A stretch of 64,000 bases of DNA from Nocardioides nitrophenolicus (lineage in GTDB: Bacteria; Actinomycetota; Actinomycetes; Propionibacteriales; Nocardioidaceae). The notes beneath the pieces are model-generated. The model was not told the origin of the DNA and searched no databases. It saw only the letters and a program-made list of their open reading frames with translations. Both the position numbers and the translations under genes were made by a program. Shown here in pieces: positions 30,956 through 39,649 of the stretch. Each line of letters begins with the position of its first letter. Position 1 is the stretch's first letter. The stretch lies in the NCBI RefSeq assembly GCF_016907515.1, contig NZ_JAFBBY010000001.1, positions 5,518,001 to 5,582,000 of the forward strand, given 5' to 3'.

Positions 30956-33723
30956 CGGCCGCCGTCACCACCGGCCCGCCGCGCGTGAGCCCGCCGCCGG
31001 TGAGCCCGGTCGCGGGCTCGGGCTGGCTGGGTCTGGGCGCGGTCGCGGCCAAGACCTGCCAGACGGCCGTCCTGCTCGTGTTCGCCGCGGTGCTGGCGCC
31101 CGACGAGTTCGGGATCATCTCGCTGGCCGCCGTGCTGCTGAATGTGTGCGTCGTGCTCGCCGACCTCGGCACCAGCACCGCCCTGGTGCCGTTCCGGGGC
31201 GACGCCGAGCGGGCGGCGCGCAGTGCGCTGTCGCTCGCCCTGGCCCTGTCGGCGGCCATCGTCGCGGTGGTGTGGCTGGCGGCCCCGTGGCTCGCGGTCC
31301 AGCTCCGGATCGGCGCCGAGGGGGCGGGGGTGCTCCGCGGCATCGTGCTCTGCCTGCCGCTGGCGGCCGCCGCCGGCGTCAGCGCGGAGCTGCTGCGTCG
31401 CTCGCTCGACTTCCGGCGCCGGGTGCTGCCCGACATCGGCGGCAATCTCGTCGGTGCGCTCGTCACGGTCGCGGCGCTCGCGGCCGGTCAGGGCGCGTTC
31501 GCGCTGGTGACCGGCCAGCTCGTGCAGGCGGCGCTGGTGCAGCTGCTGTTCTGGGCGCTGCGCCGTCCGGTGCTCCCGGGCTGGTCCCGCGGCGACGTCC
31601 GCGCGCTGCTCGCCTTCGGGGGCGGCTGGGCCGGCAGCAGCCTGCTGACGCTGCTGATCCTCAACCTGGACTTCCTGCTCGTCGCCCACCGGCTCGGAGC
31701 CCACGACGTCGGTACCTACTCGATGGCGTTCCGGCTCGCGTACATGCCGTACCTGCTCATCGCGATGGTGATCGGCGGCAGCCTGTTCGCCCACCTCAGC
31801 CGGATGCGCGCCGCAGCCGTGGGCCGGGCCGCGGTCGACGCCGCGCTGTTGGTCCACGCGCTCGTCGTCCCGCTGTACGTCGGCCTGCTCGTGCTCGCCC
31901 CGGGCCTGACCCTGCTGGGTGAGCAGTGGGCGCCCGCCGTCCCCGCGCTGCGCTGGCTGGCGGCCTACGGCCTGGTGCTCAGCGCGCTCGAGGTGCTGGT
32001 GGTGGTCCTCAAGGCGGCCGGCCGGACCACGGACGTCCTGGCGCTGACCGGTCTCCACCTGGTGCTGCTGCTCGTGCTGCTGCTCCTGGTCGTCGACCGC
32101 GGCATCACCGCCGTGGCGGCCGCCCAGCTCGGCGCGGTGGTGCTGACCGTCGTCGCGGCGGGCGTCCTGGTCGCACATCGGGTCCCGTCGATCTCCTGGC
32201 CCGAGCTCGGTCGCGGCCTGCTCCCGGTGGCGGCCGGCGGCGGGGCGCTCGGGCTGACCGCCCTCGCCGTCGGCGGCCTGCTGCCCGTCGCCCGCAGCTC
32301 GCTCGTCGGCGTCCTCGCGGCGGGCGGGGCGGCGTCGGTGGCCTACCTGACGACCGTCGTGCTGCTCGACCGGGCCGGCCGCACCGGCCTGGGGCGGGTG
32401 CTGCGCCCGGGCCGCTGGGCCGCGCCGTCGGCCATGATCGCCGGGCTGACCGCGGCCGCGCTCGCCACCGCCGCGTTGGCGGTGCTGGCGCCGGTGCCCG
32501 TCCTCGTCACCCTCGCCGGGGGAGCCGTGGTCGCCGCGGCGCTCGCCCGGCTCGAGTGGGCGGCGGTGCTGCTGGTCGTCGCCGAGCCGTTCGGCGACCT
32601 GCTCCGTGAGGCGCACCCGGAGGCGGTCAAGGCGGTCGGACTGCTGCTCTTCGCCTCCTGGCTGCTGCGCCTGGTCGCCGGCGCGGGCCCGTCCGTGACC
32701 CGGCATCCGGCCGGCGGCGCGCTCGGCGTGATCGTGCTGGCCCTGCTGGCGTCGTCCGTCCTGCGGGGGATGGATCTCGCGGTCGGCCTCGACCACGCGG
32801 TCAGCTATGCGTCGTACGCCCTCGTGGTGGCGGCCCTGGTCGACGCCGTACGCCGGGGCCGCCCGGGTGCCGAGGCGGTCGCGCGGCGGCTGGCCACCTG
32901 CTTCTTCCTCGCGTGCACCGCGGCCGCCGTGGTCGCGACCCTCCGCTTCCTCTCGACGGGTGGCCGGGCCGCCGGCCCGCTGGAGGACCCCAACGACCTG
33001 GCCTTCTTCCTGGTCGCCGCGCTGCCGTTCGGGTTCGTGGTCGCGCACCGGCGCTCGCCGCTGGCGACGGCGGGCGTCCTGGCCTGCGCGGCGGCGCTGG
33101 TCGTGGCGACCTGCGCGACCTTCTCCCGCGGAGCGCTGCTCGCGCTCGTGGTCATGCTGCTCGCGGCGCTCGCGCTGCGCACCCTGCGGCTGACGACCGT
33201 GGTGGGGCTGGGGCTCGCGGCGTCGGCCGCGCTCGGGCTGCTGTGGGCGAGCCATGCCGACCTCGTCGAGCGCAGCATCGCCGAGAAGGAGCACATCGCG
33301 GCCGCCAACGTCGACTCGCGCTACACGACCTGGACGATGGCGGCCGAGATGACCGCCGACAGCCCGCTGCTCGGCCAGGGCCCGGGCGGGTTCGCGGCGG
33401 CGACGCCGGCGTTCGTCCCCGGGGACGTGGCCGCGGTGCCGCAGACGGTGGTGCACAACATGTACCTCGACGTCGCGTCCGAGCTGGGCCTGCTCGGGCT
33501 GGTCGCCTTCCTCGCCCTGCTCGGCTACGCCGCGCGCGGCGCGGCGCGGGCCCGGCGCGTCCCCGAGCGCCGGGTGGTGGCGGACGCGGTGCTCCTCGGG
33601 TTCGCGGGGACGCTCACCGCGGCCTGCTTCCTGAGCGAGCAGTTCTACCTGCCGGTCTGGCTGCTCGTGGCGCTGGGCGTCGCCCTCGACCCGGGGCCGG
33701 TCGCCTCCGAGAGGCGGGTCTGA
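30952..33723 (+). CDS. Wzx-Wzy fusion: flippase joined to O-antigen ligase/polymerase
   Basis: A 923-residue membrane protein in one open frame. Residues about 20-500 are a MOP-type flippase (AKTCQTAVLLVFAAVLAPDEFG, ELLRRSLDFRRRVLPD, NLDFLLVAHRLGAHDVGTYS). Residues about 530-915 are an O-antigen ligase/Wzy module: PLEDPNDLAFFLVAALPFG, CATFSRGALLAL, SRYTTWTMAAEM, SPLLGQGPGGF and VVHNMYLDVASELG, with the family His, Asp and Glu in the last. About 24-26 membrane helices are expected. Flipping and polymerisation would be physically coupled. It is usually two proteins. Start ATG 30952 overlaps the coiled-coil gene; GT4 genes follow. Confidence 0.87.
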   Translation: MTAAVTTGPPRVSPPPVSPVAGSGWLGLGAVAAKTCQTAVLLVFAAVLAPDEFGIISLAAVLLNVCVVLADLGTSTALVPFRGDAERAARSALSLALALSAAIVAVVWLAAPWLAVQLRIGAEGAGVLRGIVLCLPLAAAAGVSAELLRRSLDFRRRVLPDIGGNLVGALVTVAALAAGQGAFALVTGQLVQAALVQLLFWALRRPVLPGWSRGDVRALLAFGGGWAGSSLLTLLILNLDFLLVAHRLGAHDVGTYSMAFRLAYMPYLLIAMVIGGSLFAHLSRMRAAAVGRAAVDAALLVHALVVPLYVGLLVLAPGLTLLGEQWAPAVPALRWLAAYGLVLSALEVLVVVLKAAGRTTDVLALTGLHLVLLLVLLLLVVDRGITAVAAAQLGAVVLTVVAAGVLVAHRVPSISWPELGRGLLPVAAGGGALGLTALAVGGLLPVARSSLVGVLAAGGAASVAYLTTVVLLDRAGRTGLGRVLRPGRWAAPSAMIAGLTAAALATAALAVLAPVPVLVTLAGGAVVAAALARLEWAAVLLVVAEPFGDLLREAHPEAVKAVGLLLFASWLLRLVAGAGPSVTRHPAGGALGVIVLALLASSVLRGMDLAVGLDHAVSYASYALVVAALVDAVRRGRPGAEAVARRLATCFFLACTAAAVVATLRFLSTGGRAAGPLEDPNDLAFFLVAALPFGFVVAHRRSPLATAGVLACAAALVVATCATFSRGALLALVVMLLAALALRTLRLTTVVGLGLAASAALGLLWASHADLVERSIAEKEHIAAANVDSRYTTWTMAAEMTADSPLLGQGPGGFAAATPAFVPGDVAAVPQTVVHNMYLDVASELGLLGLVAFLALLGYAARGAARARRVPERRVVADAVLLGFAGTLTAACFLSEQFYLPVWLLVALGVALDPGPVASERRV

Positions 33724-33725
33724 GC

Positions 33726-34835
33726 ATGCGCGTCCTCCAGCTGATCACCCAGGGCCGGGGCGGCCCGGTCGACCACGCCGTCGAGGTGGCGATCGAGCTC
33801 GCCCGGCAGGGCCACGACAGTCACCTGGCCGGCCCGCCCGGTCCCCACCTCGCCGCGGCCGCCGAGCACGCCGTGACCGTCCACGTCGCGCCCGTCGACC
33901 GGGCCGGCGACCTGCGCGGCGTGGGTGAGGTGCGCCGGGTGCTCGCCGCGGTCGACCCCGACGTCGTCCACCTCCAGGACCGCCGGGCGGGCCTGGTCGG
34001 GCGGGTGCTCGCCGGACCGCGGTCGGTCCCGACGGTCTACACGCTGCACGGCGTCCCCGACCGGCTCGCCGGCCTGGTGCCCGGCAACCTCCCGCTCGCG
34101 CGGCCCCGCCGCCGCGACCGGCTCCGCTACCTGGGCCTCGAGGGCCTGCTCGCCCGGACGCCCCGTTCGGCGGTGGTGACCCCCTGCCAGGCGCTGGCCG
34201 CCTATGCCCGCGACCACGTCGGCATCGCCGGGCACCGGGTGCACGCCGTCCCCAACGGAGTCGGGCGGCACTGGCTCGGCCAGCAGACCGGCCCGGCGGC
34301 GGACCCCGGCCCGGTCCGGGTCGTCTGGCTCGGCCTGATGCAGCCCGTGAAGCGACTCCCCGACCTGGTCGCCGCCGTCGACCGGGTGCCCGGCGTCCGG
34401 CTGCGGCTGGTGGGCGACGGTCCCGAGCGGTCCCGGGTGGAGGCCGCCGCGGCCGGCTCCACCCACCCCGAGCGGTTCGCCTTCGCGGGCTTCGACCCCG
34501 ACCCGGTCCGCGCCCTGCGCGCCGCCGACGTCGTCGCGCTGCCGTCGGCGGCCGAGGCCTTCCCGATGGCGCTGCTGCAGGCGATGGCGCTGGGCCGGCC
34601 GGTCCTCGCCACCCGCGTGGGGGGCGTCCCCGAGCTGGTCCGCCACGCACGCGACGGCCTCCTGGTCGACGCCGGCGACGTCGGTGGGCTGGCCCGGGCC
34701 CTGACCGACCTGGCCACCGACGCCGTGCTCCGGCGCCGCTTGGGCGAGAGTGCCCGGCTCCGGGTTCGCGAGAACTACGCGATCGACCGCACCACCCGGG
34801 CGCTGGTGGACGTCTACGAGGGGGTCGCCGGATGA
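33726..34835 (+). CDS. GT4-family glycosyltransferase
   Basis: A 369-residue GT-B enzyme starting at ATG 33726, two bases after the previous stop. LITQGRGGPVDHAVEVA forms the N-terminal glycine-rich loop, DVVHLQDRRAGLVGR the acceptor-side strand, and VVWLGLMQPVKRLPDLV the start of the nucleotide-sugar domain. The donor motif is AEAFPMALLQAMALGRPVLA, with both Glu/Gln positions near 280. It is similar to EPS enzymes such as EpsD/EpsF. It is followed by a second GT4 gene with a four-base overlap, so the two probably act in sequence on the same lipid intermediate. Confidence 0.88.
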   Translation: MRVLQLITQGRGGPVDHAVEVAIELARQGHDSHLAGPPGPHLAAAAEHAVTVHVAPVDRAGDLRGVGEVRRVLAAVDPDVVHLQDRRAGLVGRVLAGPRSVPTVYTLHGVPDRLAGLVPGNLPLARPRRRDRLRYLGLEGLLARTPRSAVVTPCQALAAYARDHVGIAGHRVHAVPNGVGRHWLGQQTGPAADPGPVRVVWLGLMQPVKRLPDLVAAVDRVPGVRLRLVGDGPERSRVEAAAAGSTHPERFAFAGFDPDPVRALRAADVVALPSAAEAFPMALLQAMALGRPVLATRVGGVPELVRHARDGLLVDAGDVGGLARALTDLATDAVLRRRLGESARLRVRENYAIDRTTRALVDVYEGVAG

Positions 34836-35923
34836 GGATCCTGACCGTCATCCCCGAGCTCGGCGCCGGCGGCGCCGAGGTGGTCGCGCTCACCCTGGCC
34901 CGGGCCGCGACCGCCGACGGGCACCACTCCCGCATCGCCAGCGCCCCGGGCTTCCGCGTCGCCGAGGCCACCGCGGCCGGCATCGCGCACACCGCGCTGC
35001 CCACGATGGGCCGGCGGCCCAGGGACCTGCTGCGCGCCGTCGTGCGCCTGCGCCGGCTGCCCCCGCCCGACCTGGTCCACGCCCACAACCCGAAGGCCGC
35101 GCTGCTCTGCCGCCTCGCGTTCGGACACCGGGCCCCGCTCCTCGTCACCCTCCACGGCGTCGCGGACCACGAGCTCGGGACCGCCGTCCGGATCCTGCGC
35201 CGGGCCGCCGACCACGTCGTCGTGGTCTCCCCGCACCTGCGCGAGCGGCTGCTCGTGCACGGCTTCCCGGCGTACCGGGTCTCGGTGGTGCCGAACGGGG
35301 TGGACCGGCTGCCGGCGTACCCCCGGCAGCGGGCGCGGGCCGAGCTCGGCATCGCGCCCGACGAGGTCGTCGCGCTGTGCCCGGCCCGGCTGGTCGAGCA
35401 GAAGCGCCACGATCTCCTGGTCGAGGCCTGGGCCGCCCTGGACCGGCCGCCGTTGCTTCTCCTCGCCGGCGACGGACCGCGCCGCCCGGACGTCACGGCC
35501 GCCATCGCCCGCCACGGACTGCGCGACCGGGTCCGGCTGCTCGGGGAGCGGGCCGACCTGCCCCGGCTGCTGGCCGCCAGCGACCTGCTCACCCTGGCCA
35601 CGGACTGGGAGGGCCTGCCGATCGCCGTGCTGGAGGCGCTCGGCGCGGGCCTGCCCGTCGTGGCCTCCGACGTGCCCGGCATCACCGACCAGTTCGGTGA
35701 CGCGGTCCACGTCGTCCCGCCCGGCTCCGCCGCCGACCTCGCCGCCGGACTGCGTGCCGTCCTGGTCGAGCCGGCGCTGCGGGCGCGGCTGTCGGCCGCC
35801 GGCACCTTCGCCTTCGACCGGCGCTTCGCCGCCGACCCGATGATCGCGCGCTACCGCGACCTCCAAGCCGCCATGACCGGAAGCTCGGTCCGGATCCCCA
35901 CGACGACGGGAGTTTCACCATGA
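34832..35923 (+). CDS. GT4-family glycosyltransferase
   Basis: A 363-residue GT-B enzyme. VIPELGAGGAEVVALTLAR is the family's first loop, LVHAHNPKAALLCRLA and VVPNGVDRLPAY are conserved blocks, and CPARLVEQKRHDLLVEAW begins the donor domain, with the EX7E-type motif DWEGLPIAVLEALGAGLPVVA. It starts at ATG 34832 inside the previous stop. The order of two GT4 genes, an exported protein and an epimerase suggests a UDP-galactose or related donor made by the epimerase. The specificity is not predictable from sequence. Confidence 0.88.
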   Translation: MRILTVIPELGAGGAEVVALTLARAATADGHHSRIASAPGFRVAEATAAGIAHTALPTMGRRPRDLLRAVVRLRRLPPPDLVHAHNPKAALLCRLAFGHRAPLLVTLHGVADHELGTAVRILRRAADHVVVVSPHLRERLLVHGFPAYRVSVVPNGVDRLPAYPRQRARAELGIAPDEVVALCPARLVEQKRHDLLVEAWAALDRPPLLLLAGDGPRRPDVTAAIARHGLRDRVRLLGERADLPRLLAASDLLTLATDWEGLPIAVLEALGAGLPVVASDVPGITDQFGDAVHVVPPGSAADLAAGLRAVLVEPALRARLSAAGTFAFDRRFAADPMIARYRDLQAAMTGSSVRIPTTTGVSP

Positions 35924-36720
35924 GTCCCACCCGTGACAGCCACAGCCGGTGGCTGCTGTACCTCGGCGCCGGCTGCATCGCCACGGGCCTGGTCACCGGC
36001 CCACTGCTGATGTCGGGCATGCTCGGCGGCGACGGCGGGTCGCACGACGACGCGCCGCCACCGGCGGCCTCGCCGGCCCCCGCGACGCCCGGCGACGGAG
36101 GCGCGACCGCCGGCACCGCCGGAGTCGGTCCCGAGGTGGTGTCCTGGGGCCAGGAGGGCCGCCAGCTCGCCGTCGTCCTGCGCAACGACTCGGACCAGGT
36201 CCTCGACGAGGCCCGGGTGCGGATCACCGGGCGCAGCGCCGCGGGCAACGTCGTGGTGTCGACCAGCGGCCCCGAGAACGACGTGTGCTGCACCGTCTTC
36301 GGCCTCCCGCCGGGTGAGGAGTTCGGGGTCTACGCCCCGATCGACCCGGCCGCCGCCGAGATCACCGACGTGACCGTGGAGTACGTCTCGACCGACTTCC
36401 GCCCGGTCCGCCCGGAGGAGGCGCGGGTGGTCGCGCGCAAGGGCCGGCTCGAGCGCACCGACGACAACACCGTGGTCACCGTGACGCTGCGGGCCACCGG
36501 ACCGGTCGGCGACCACGTCGCCGCCCAGGCGATCCTGGTGGACTCCGCGGGGAACCTCGCGCAGGTGATCTCCGGGCGCTACTGGTGCTACGAGCCCGGC
36601 ACCCGCCGTCGGATCCGGCTCGAGCTCTACCGGCCGGTGCCCGCCGACCTGCGCCTGGACCGCGTGGTGGCGCACTCGATCCCCGACGGCGTGCCCCACG
36701 GTGGCAAGGGCCGGTGCTGA
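35920..36720 (+). CDS. membrane-anchored exported protein of unknown function
   Basis: A 266-residue protein. One hydrophobic segment at about 12-33 (LLYLGAGCIATGLVTGPLLM) is a signal anchor, followed by a Gly/Ala/Pro linker (about 37-67) and a beta-rich outer region, with a possible immunoglobulin-like repeat at about 70-155 (LAVVLRNDSDQVLDEARVRITGR) and a second at about 165-260. Two adjacent cysteines (ENDVCCTVFG) and later single cysteines could form disulfides. It is tightly coupled to the GT4 gene upstream and ends three bases before the epimerase start. It may be an EPS-binding or export-associated protein. No family is recognised. Confidence 0.7.
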   Translation: MSPTRDSHSRWLLYLGAGCIATGLVTGPLLMSGMLGGDGGSHDDAPPPAASPAPATPGDGGATAGTAGVGPEVVSWGQEGRQLAVVLRNDSDQVLDEARVRITGRSAAGNVVVSTSGPENDVCCTVFGLPPGEEFGVYAPIDPAAAEITDVTVEYVSTDFRPVRPEEARVVARKGRLERTDDNTVVTVTLRATGPVGDHVAAQAILVDSAGNLAQVISGRYWCYEPGTRRRIRLELYRPVPADLRLDRVVAHSIPDGVPHGGKGRC

Positions 36721-36723
36721 GCG

Positions 36724-37746
36724 ATGAAGGTCCTGGTCACCGGGGGCGCCGGCTACATCGGCAGCACCGTGGTCTCCGCGCTCCTCGACGCCGGGCACCG
36801 GCCGATCATCCTCGACGACCTGTCCTCGGGACGCGCGGAGTTCGTCCGGGGCCTGCCCTTCCACCGCGGTGACATCGCCGACCAGCCGCTGATACGCCGG
36901 ATCCTGACCGCCCATCCCGACCTCCGCTCCGTGGTGCACTGCGCCGCGCGGGTCGTCGTACCCGAGTCGGTGACCGACCCGGTCGGCTACTACCGCACGA
37001 ATGTCGCCGGCACCCTCGAGCTGGCGGCCGCGCTCGCCGACGGCGGCGTGCGCGACCTGGTGTTCAGCAGCTCCGCGTCGGTGTACGCCGCCGGGCCCGA
37101 CGCCGGGCAGGCCCTCGGCCTGGACGAGGACGCGCCGCTCGGACCGAGCAGCCCCTACGCGCGGACCAAGGCGATGATGGAGGCGGTCCTCGCCGACGTC
37201 AGCGCGGTGACCGGCCTGCGCACCCTCGCCCTGCGCTACTTCAACCCGATGGGGGCCGACCCGGCGCTGCGCACCGGCCCGCAGCAGCCGGTGCCCGCTC
37301 ACGTCCTGGGCCGGCTCGTGGAGTGTGCCCGCCGGGGCGAGCCGTTCCGGCTCACGGGCGTCGACTACCCGACGCCGGACGGCACGGGGATCCGCGACTA
37401 CGTCCACGTCTGGGACCTGGCCCGCGCCCACGTGGCCGCGGTCGAGGACTTCGACCGGGCGCTCGCCGGATCCCGGCACCAGGTGATCAACCTCGGCACC
37501 GGCCGCGGCACCAGCGTCCGCGAGCTGGTCGACACCTTCGCCGCGGTCTCCCGTCGGAGCGTCGAGGTCGTCGAGGCGCCGCGCCGCGACGGCGACGCCG
37601 TGGGTGGCTACGCACGGTGCGAGCGGGCGGCCGAGCTGCTGGACTGGAAGGCCGAGCTGGACCTCGCCGCGGGCGTGCGGGACGCCCTGGCCTGGTCCGT
37701 CCACCGCGGCAGCGTGCTGCCCGATCTCGCGACGGCGGTCCGATGA
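36724..37746 (+). CDS. galE: UDP-glucose 4-epimerase-like SDR
   Basis: A 340-residue extended short-chain dehydrogenase. GGAGYIG at 7-13 binds NAD, SSSASVY (115-121) carries the catalytic Ser/Thr site, and Tyr145 and Lys149 in SPYARTK complete the triad. LRYFNPMGAD and YPTPDGTGIRDYVHVWDLARAH are hallmark blocks of GalE, and the length is that expected. It interconverts UDP-glucose and UDP-galactose or the N-acetyl forms, supplying donors to the GT4 enzymes nearby. ATG 36724 follows AGCG at 3 bp after the previous gene. A copy in an EPS operon need not be the housekeeping GalE. Confidence 0.88.
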   Translation: MKVLVTGGAGYIGSTVVSALLDAGHRPIILDDLSSGRAEFVRGLPFHRGDIADQPLIRRILTAHPDLRSVVHCAARVVVPESVTDPVGYYRTNVAGTLELAAALADGGVRDLVFSSSASVYAAGPDAGQALGLDEDAPLGPSSPYARTKAMMEAVLADVSAVTGLRTLALRYFNPMGADPALRTGPQQPVPAHVLGRLVECARRGEPFRLTGVDYPTPDGTGIRDYVHVWDLARAHVAAVEDFDRALAGSRHQVINLGTGRGTSVRELVDTFAAVSRRSVEVVEAPRRDGDAVGGYARCERAAELLDWKAELDLAAGVRDALAWSVHRGSVLPDLATAVR

Positions 37747-38528
37747 GCCGGCAGCTGCTCGACGACCTCCGCCGGGACCCGTCCCTCGTCATCGACGAGG
37801 CGCGCCGGCCCGCTGACCGGGCCCGGATCCTGCGGGAGGTCGAGGGCCGGCAGTGGGCCGCCGAGCACGGCATCCCGACGGCGGAGACGGTCGCCGTCGG
37901 CCGCCACGGTGCCTGGCTGGTCAGCCGCCGGCTCGAGGACCGGCCGGGCGTCAGCCTGGCGTACCTGCAGGCCGCGCTCGACGTCGCCCAGCGGATCCAG
38001 CACGCCCCCCGCCCGCGGCTGGCCCCCGTGGCCGACGCCTGGAAGGCGCCGCGCTCAGCAGCGGTCGCGAACGCCGCGCGGCTGGCGGCCGGGGGAGTGA
38101 GCCCGCGCGAGTACGTCGCGACCCGCGCCACCGCTCAGCGGGTGCCGAGCACGGCGATGATCCACAACGACTTCCACCGCGACAATGTGCTCGACCTGGG
38201 TGCCGGAGCCGGCGTCGCGGTCATCGACTGGGAGTTCCTGACCCCCGGCCCCCCGCACCGCGACTTCCTCCAGCTCCTGGTCAACGTCCGCGACGACGAC
38301 CTCGCCCACGAGGGCTGGGAGCTGCTGCTCCGCCAGGCTCCGGCCGCCGAGCACGAGCTCATCGGCCGGCAGTTCCCGTGGCTCGCGCTGCGCACCTACG
38401 CCTCGCAGCTCACCGCGGCCGACCCGGACCGCGACGTCGCGCAGCGCGCCCACAACCGCAAGCGTTGGCGGCAGGCCCGGCGGTGGTCGTCGTCCCTGCG
38501 TCGACCGCGTGGATCAAACCGGCCGTGA
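37743..38528 (+). CDS. APH-fold kinase, second copy in the EPS region
   Basis: A 261-residue aminoglycoside/choline kinase-fold protein. The catalytic loop HNDFHRDNV is at 141-149 and the metal site AVIDWEF at 159-165. The N-terminal ATP lobe is short (RILREVEGRQWAAEHG, then LVSRRL), as in small lipid or sugar kinases. It overlaps the epimerase by four bases. The last codons run through element G, where the C-terminal end RRPRGSNRP is encoded. The gene cluster suggests a sugar, carrier-lipid or EPS phosphate donor role. Antibiotic resistance is unlikely by context. Confidence 0.75.
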   Translation: MSRQLLDDLRRDPSLVIDEARRPADRARILREVEGRQWAAEHGIPTAETVAVGRHGAWLVSRRLEDRPGVSLAYLQAALDVAQRIQHAPRPRLAPVADAWKAPRSAAVANAARLAAGGVSPREYVATRATAQRVPSTAMIHNDFHRDNVLDLGAGAGVAVIDWEFLTPGPPHRDFLQLLVNVRDDDLAHEGWELLLRQAPAAEHELIGRQFPWLALRTYASQLTAADPDRDVAQRAHNRKRWRQARRWSSSLRRPRGSNRP

Positions 38529-38539
38529 GCACGCACTGG
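38483..38539 (+). promoter_or_regulatory. EPS box element, copy G, with a 7-bp stem
   Basis: TGGATCA at 38510-38516, 16 bases, GCACTGG at 38533-38539. GTGGTCG (38483-38489) pairs with CGACCGC (38502-38508), one G-T pair, ending one base before TGGATCA. It overlaps the 3' end of the kinase gene; the second box contributes to a GGAGG sequence ahead of GTG 38546. Confidence 0.7.
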
Positions 38540-38545
38540 AGGATC

Positions 38546-39649
38546 GTGACCGAACAGCTGACCGCGGCCCCGCCCTGGACCACGCGGGTCGTGACCGGTG
38601 CCGCGGCCGGCGCCCGGATCCGCGAGCTGGCCGACCACCTCGACGCCGCGAGTGAGGCGTACTGCACGACCGCGGCCTGGCTCACGGCGGCCGCGACCCA
38701 CCTGCCCGGCGAGCCGGTCGTGCTCACGGTGGGCTCCGCCGACGGGCCGGTCGCCGGCGTCGCCGCCCTCAGCCGGACCCGGCGCCGCGGGATCTGGCGG
38801 ATCGAGCTCCTCGGTGGTGAGCTCAACGACTACGGCCGGCTCCACCACGACGACGCCGCGGCCGGCGCGGCCCTCGCCGACGCCCTCGCCGCGTGGGTGG
38901 TGACCGAGCACGCCGCCTGGTCCCTCGACCTGGCGCAGCTGCCCGCCGACGACCCGGTGGTCGCCGGCCTGCTCGCGCGCCTGCCCCGCGCCCGGCTCGA
39001 GCCGGGCGCGCCGATCCCGCAGATCCGCGGCATCGGCACCGACTACCGGGTGAGCCGCAACCGGCGGCGCAAGGCCAACAACGCGCTCAACCGGATCGCC
39101 GCCGACGGGCGCCGCGCCGAGCAGCTCGTGGTCCGCGACCGCGCGGAGCTGGAGCGCTGGCTGCCCGTCGTGACCGACGTTCGACGTCGACGTGACCACG
39201 CCTGCGGGCGGCGCAGCCACCTCGACGATCCCGCGGTCCGCGCCTTCCACGAGGCGTTCGTGCGGGACCTGTGTGCCGCGGGCGCACTCACCCTCGACCT
39301 GCTGCTCGTCGACGACGCCGTCGCCGGCTACGGCATGGTCGTCGAGGAGCGCGGCGTGCACCGGGTGTTCGACGGCCGGGTCGCCGACGGCCTGGAGCAC
39401 TACCGCGGCGCGCTCGTCTGCGACCTCGCCGCCACCGCCCGCGCGGAGGCCGACCCGAGCGTGACCACCTTCGACTGGCTGCGGGGGCGCACCGACGGCA
39501 AGTTCGGCAACCACGAGGAGCGCCGGGTCGGGCTGGTGGCGACCTCCGGGCCGGCGGTGGCACGGCTCGACCGCTGGGAGCGCGCCGCCCGCGACCGGGT
39601 CAAGGCCGCCCTGCCGGGCGCCGCGCTGCGGAGGATCGCCGCGCGGTGA
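38546..39649 (+). CDS. GNAT/FemAB-like acyltransferase
   Basis: A protein of about 367 residues of the BioF2-like GNAT/FemAB fold. The block YRVSRNRRRKANNALNRIAADG is typical of the helical arm, and LTLDLLLVDDAVAGYGMVVEERGVHRVFDGR plus FDWLRGRTDGKFGNHEERR form the C-terminal acyl-CoA type half. Such enzymes add acyl groups to polysaccharides or lipid-linked sugars. GTG 38546 has GGAGG but with a short spacing of three bases; GTG 38525, overlapping the previous stop, is an alternative that adds seven residues. Element G spans this start region. The next gene is a flippase, with a four-base overlap. Confidence 0.78.
   Translation: MTEQLTAAPPWTTRVVTGAAAGARIRELADHLDAASEAYCTTAAWLTAAATHLPGEPVVLTVGSADGPVAGVAALSRTRRRGIWRIELLGGELNDYGRLHHDDAAAGAALADALAAWVVTEHAAWSLDLAQLPADDPVVAGLLARLPRARLEPGAPIPQIRGIGTDYRVSRNRRRKANNALNRIAADGRRAEQLVVRDRAELERWLPVVTDVRRRRDHACGRRSHLDDPAVRAFHEAFVRDLCAAGALTLDLLLVDDAVAGYGMVVEERGVHRVFDGRVADGLEHYRGALVCDLAATARAEADPSVTTFDWLRGRTDGKFGNHEERRVGLVATSGPAVARLDRWERAARDRVKAALPGAALRRIAAR

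Noticed and set aside
30328..33456. Long minus-strand frame over the Wzx-Wzy fusion
   Set aside because: It is an Arg/His/Gln-rich shadow of the hydrophobic plus-strand gene and shows no domain.
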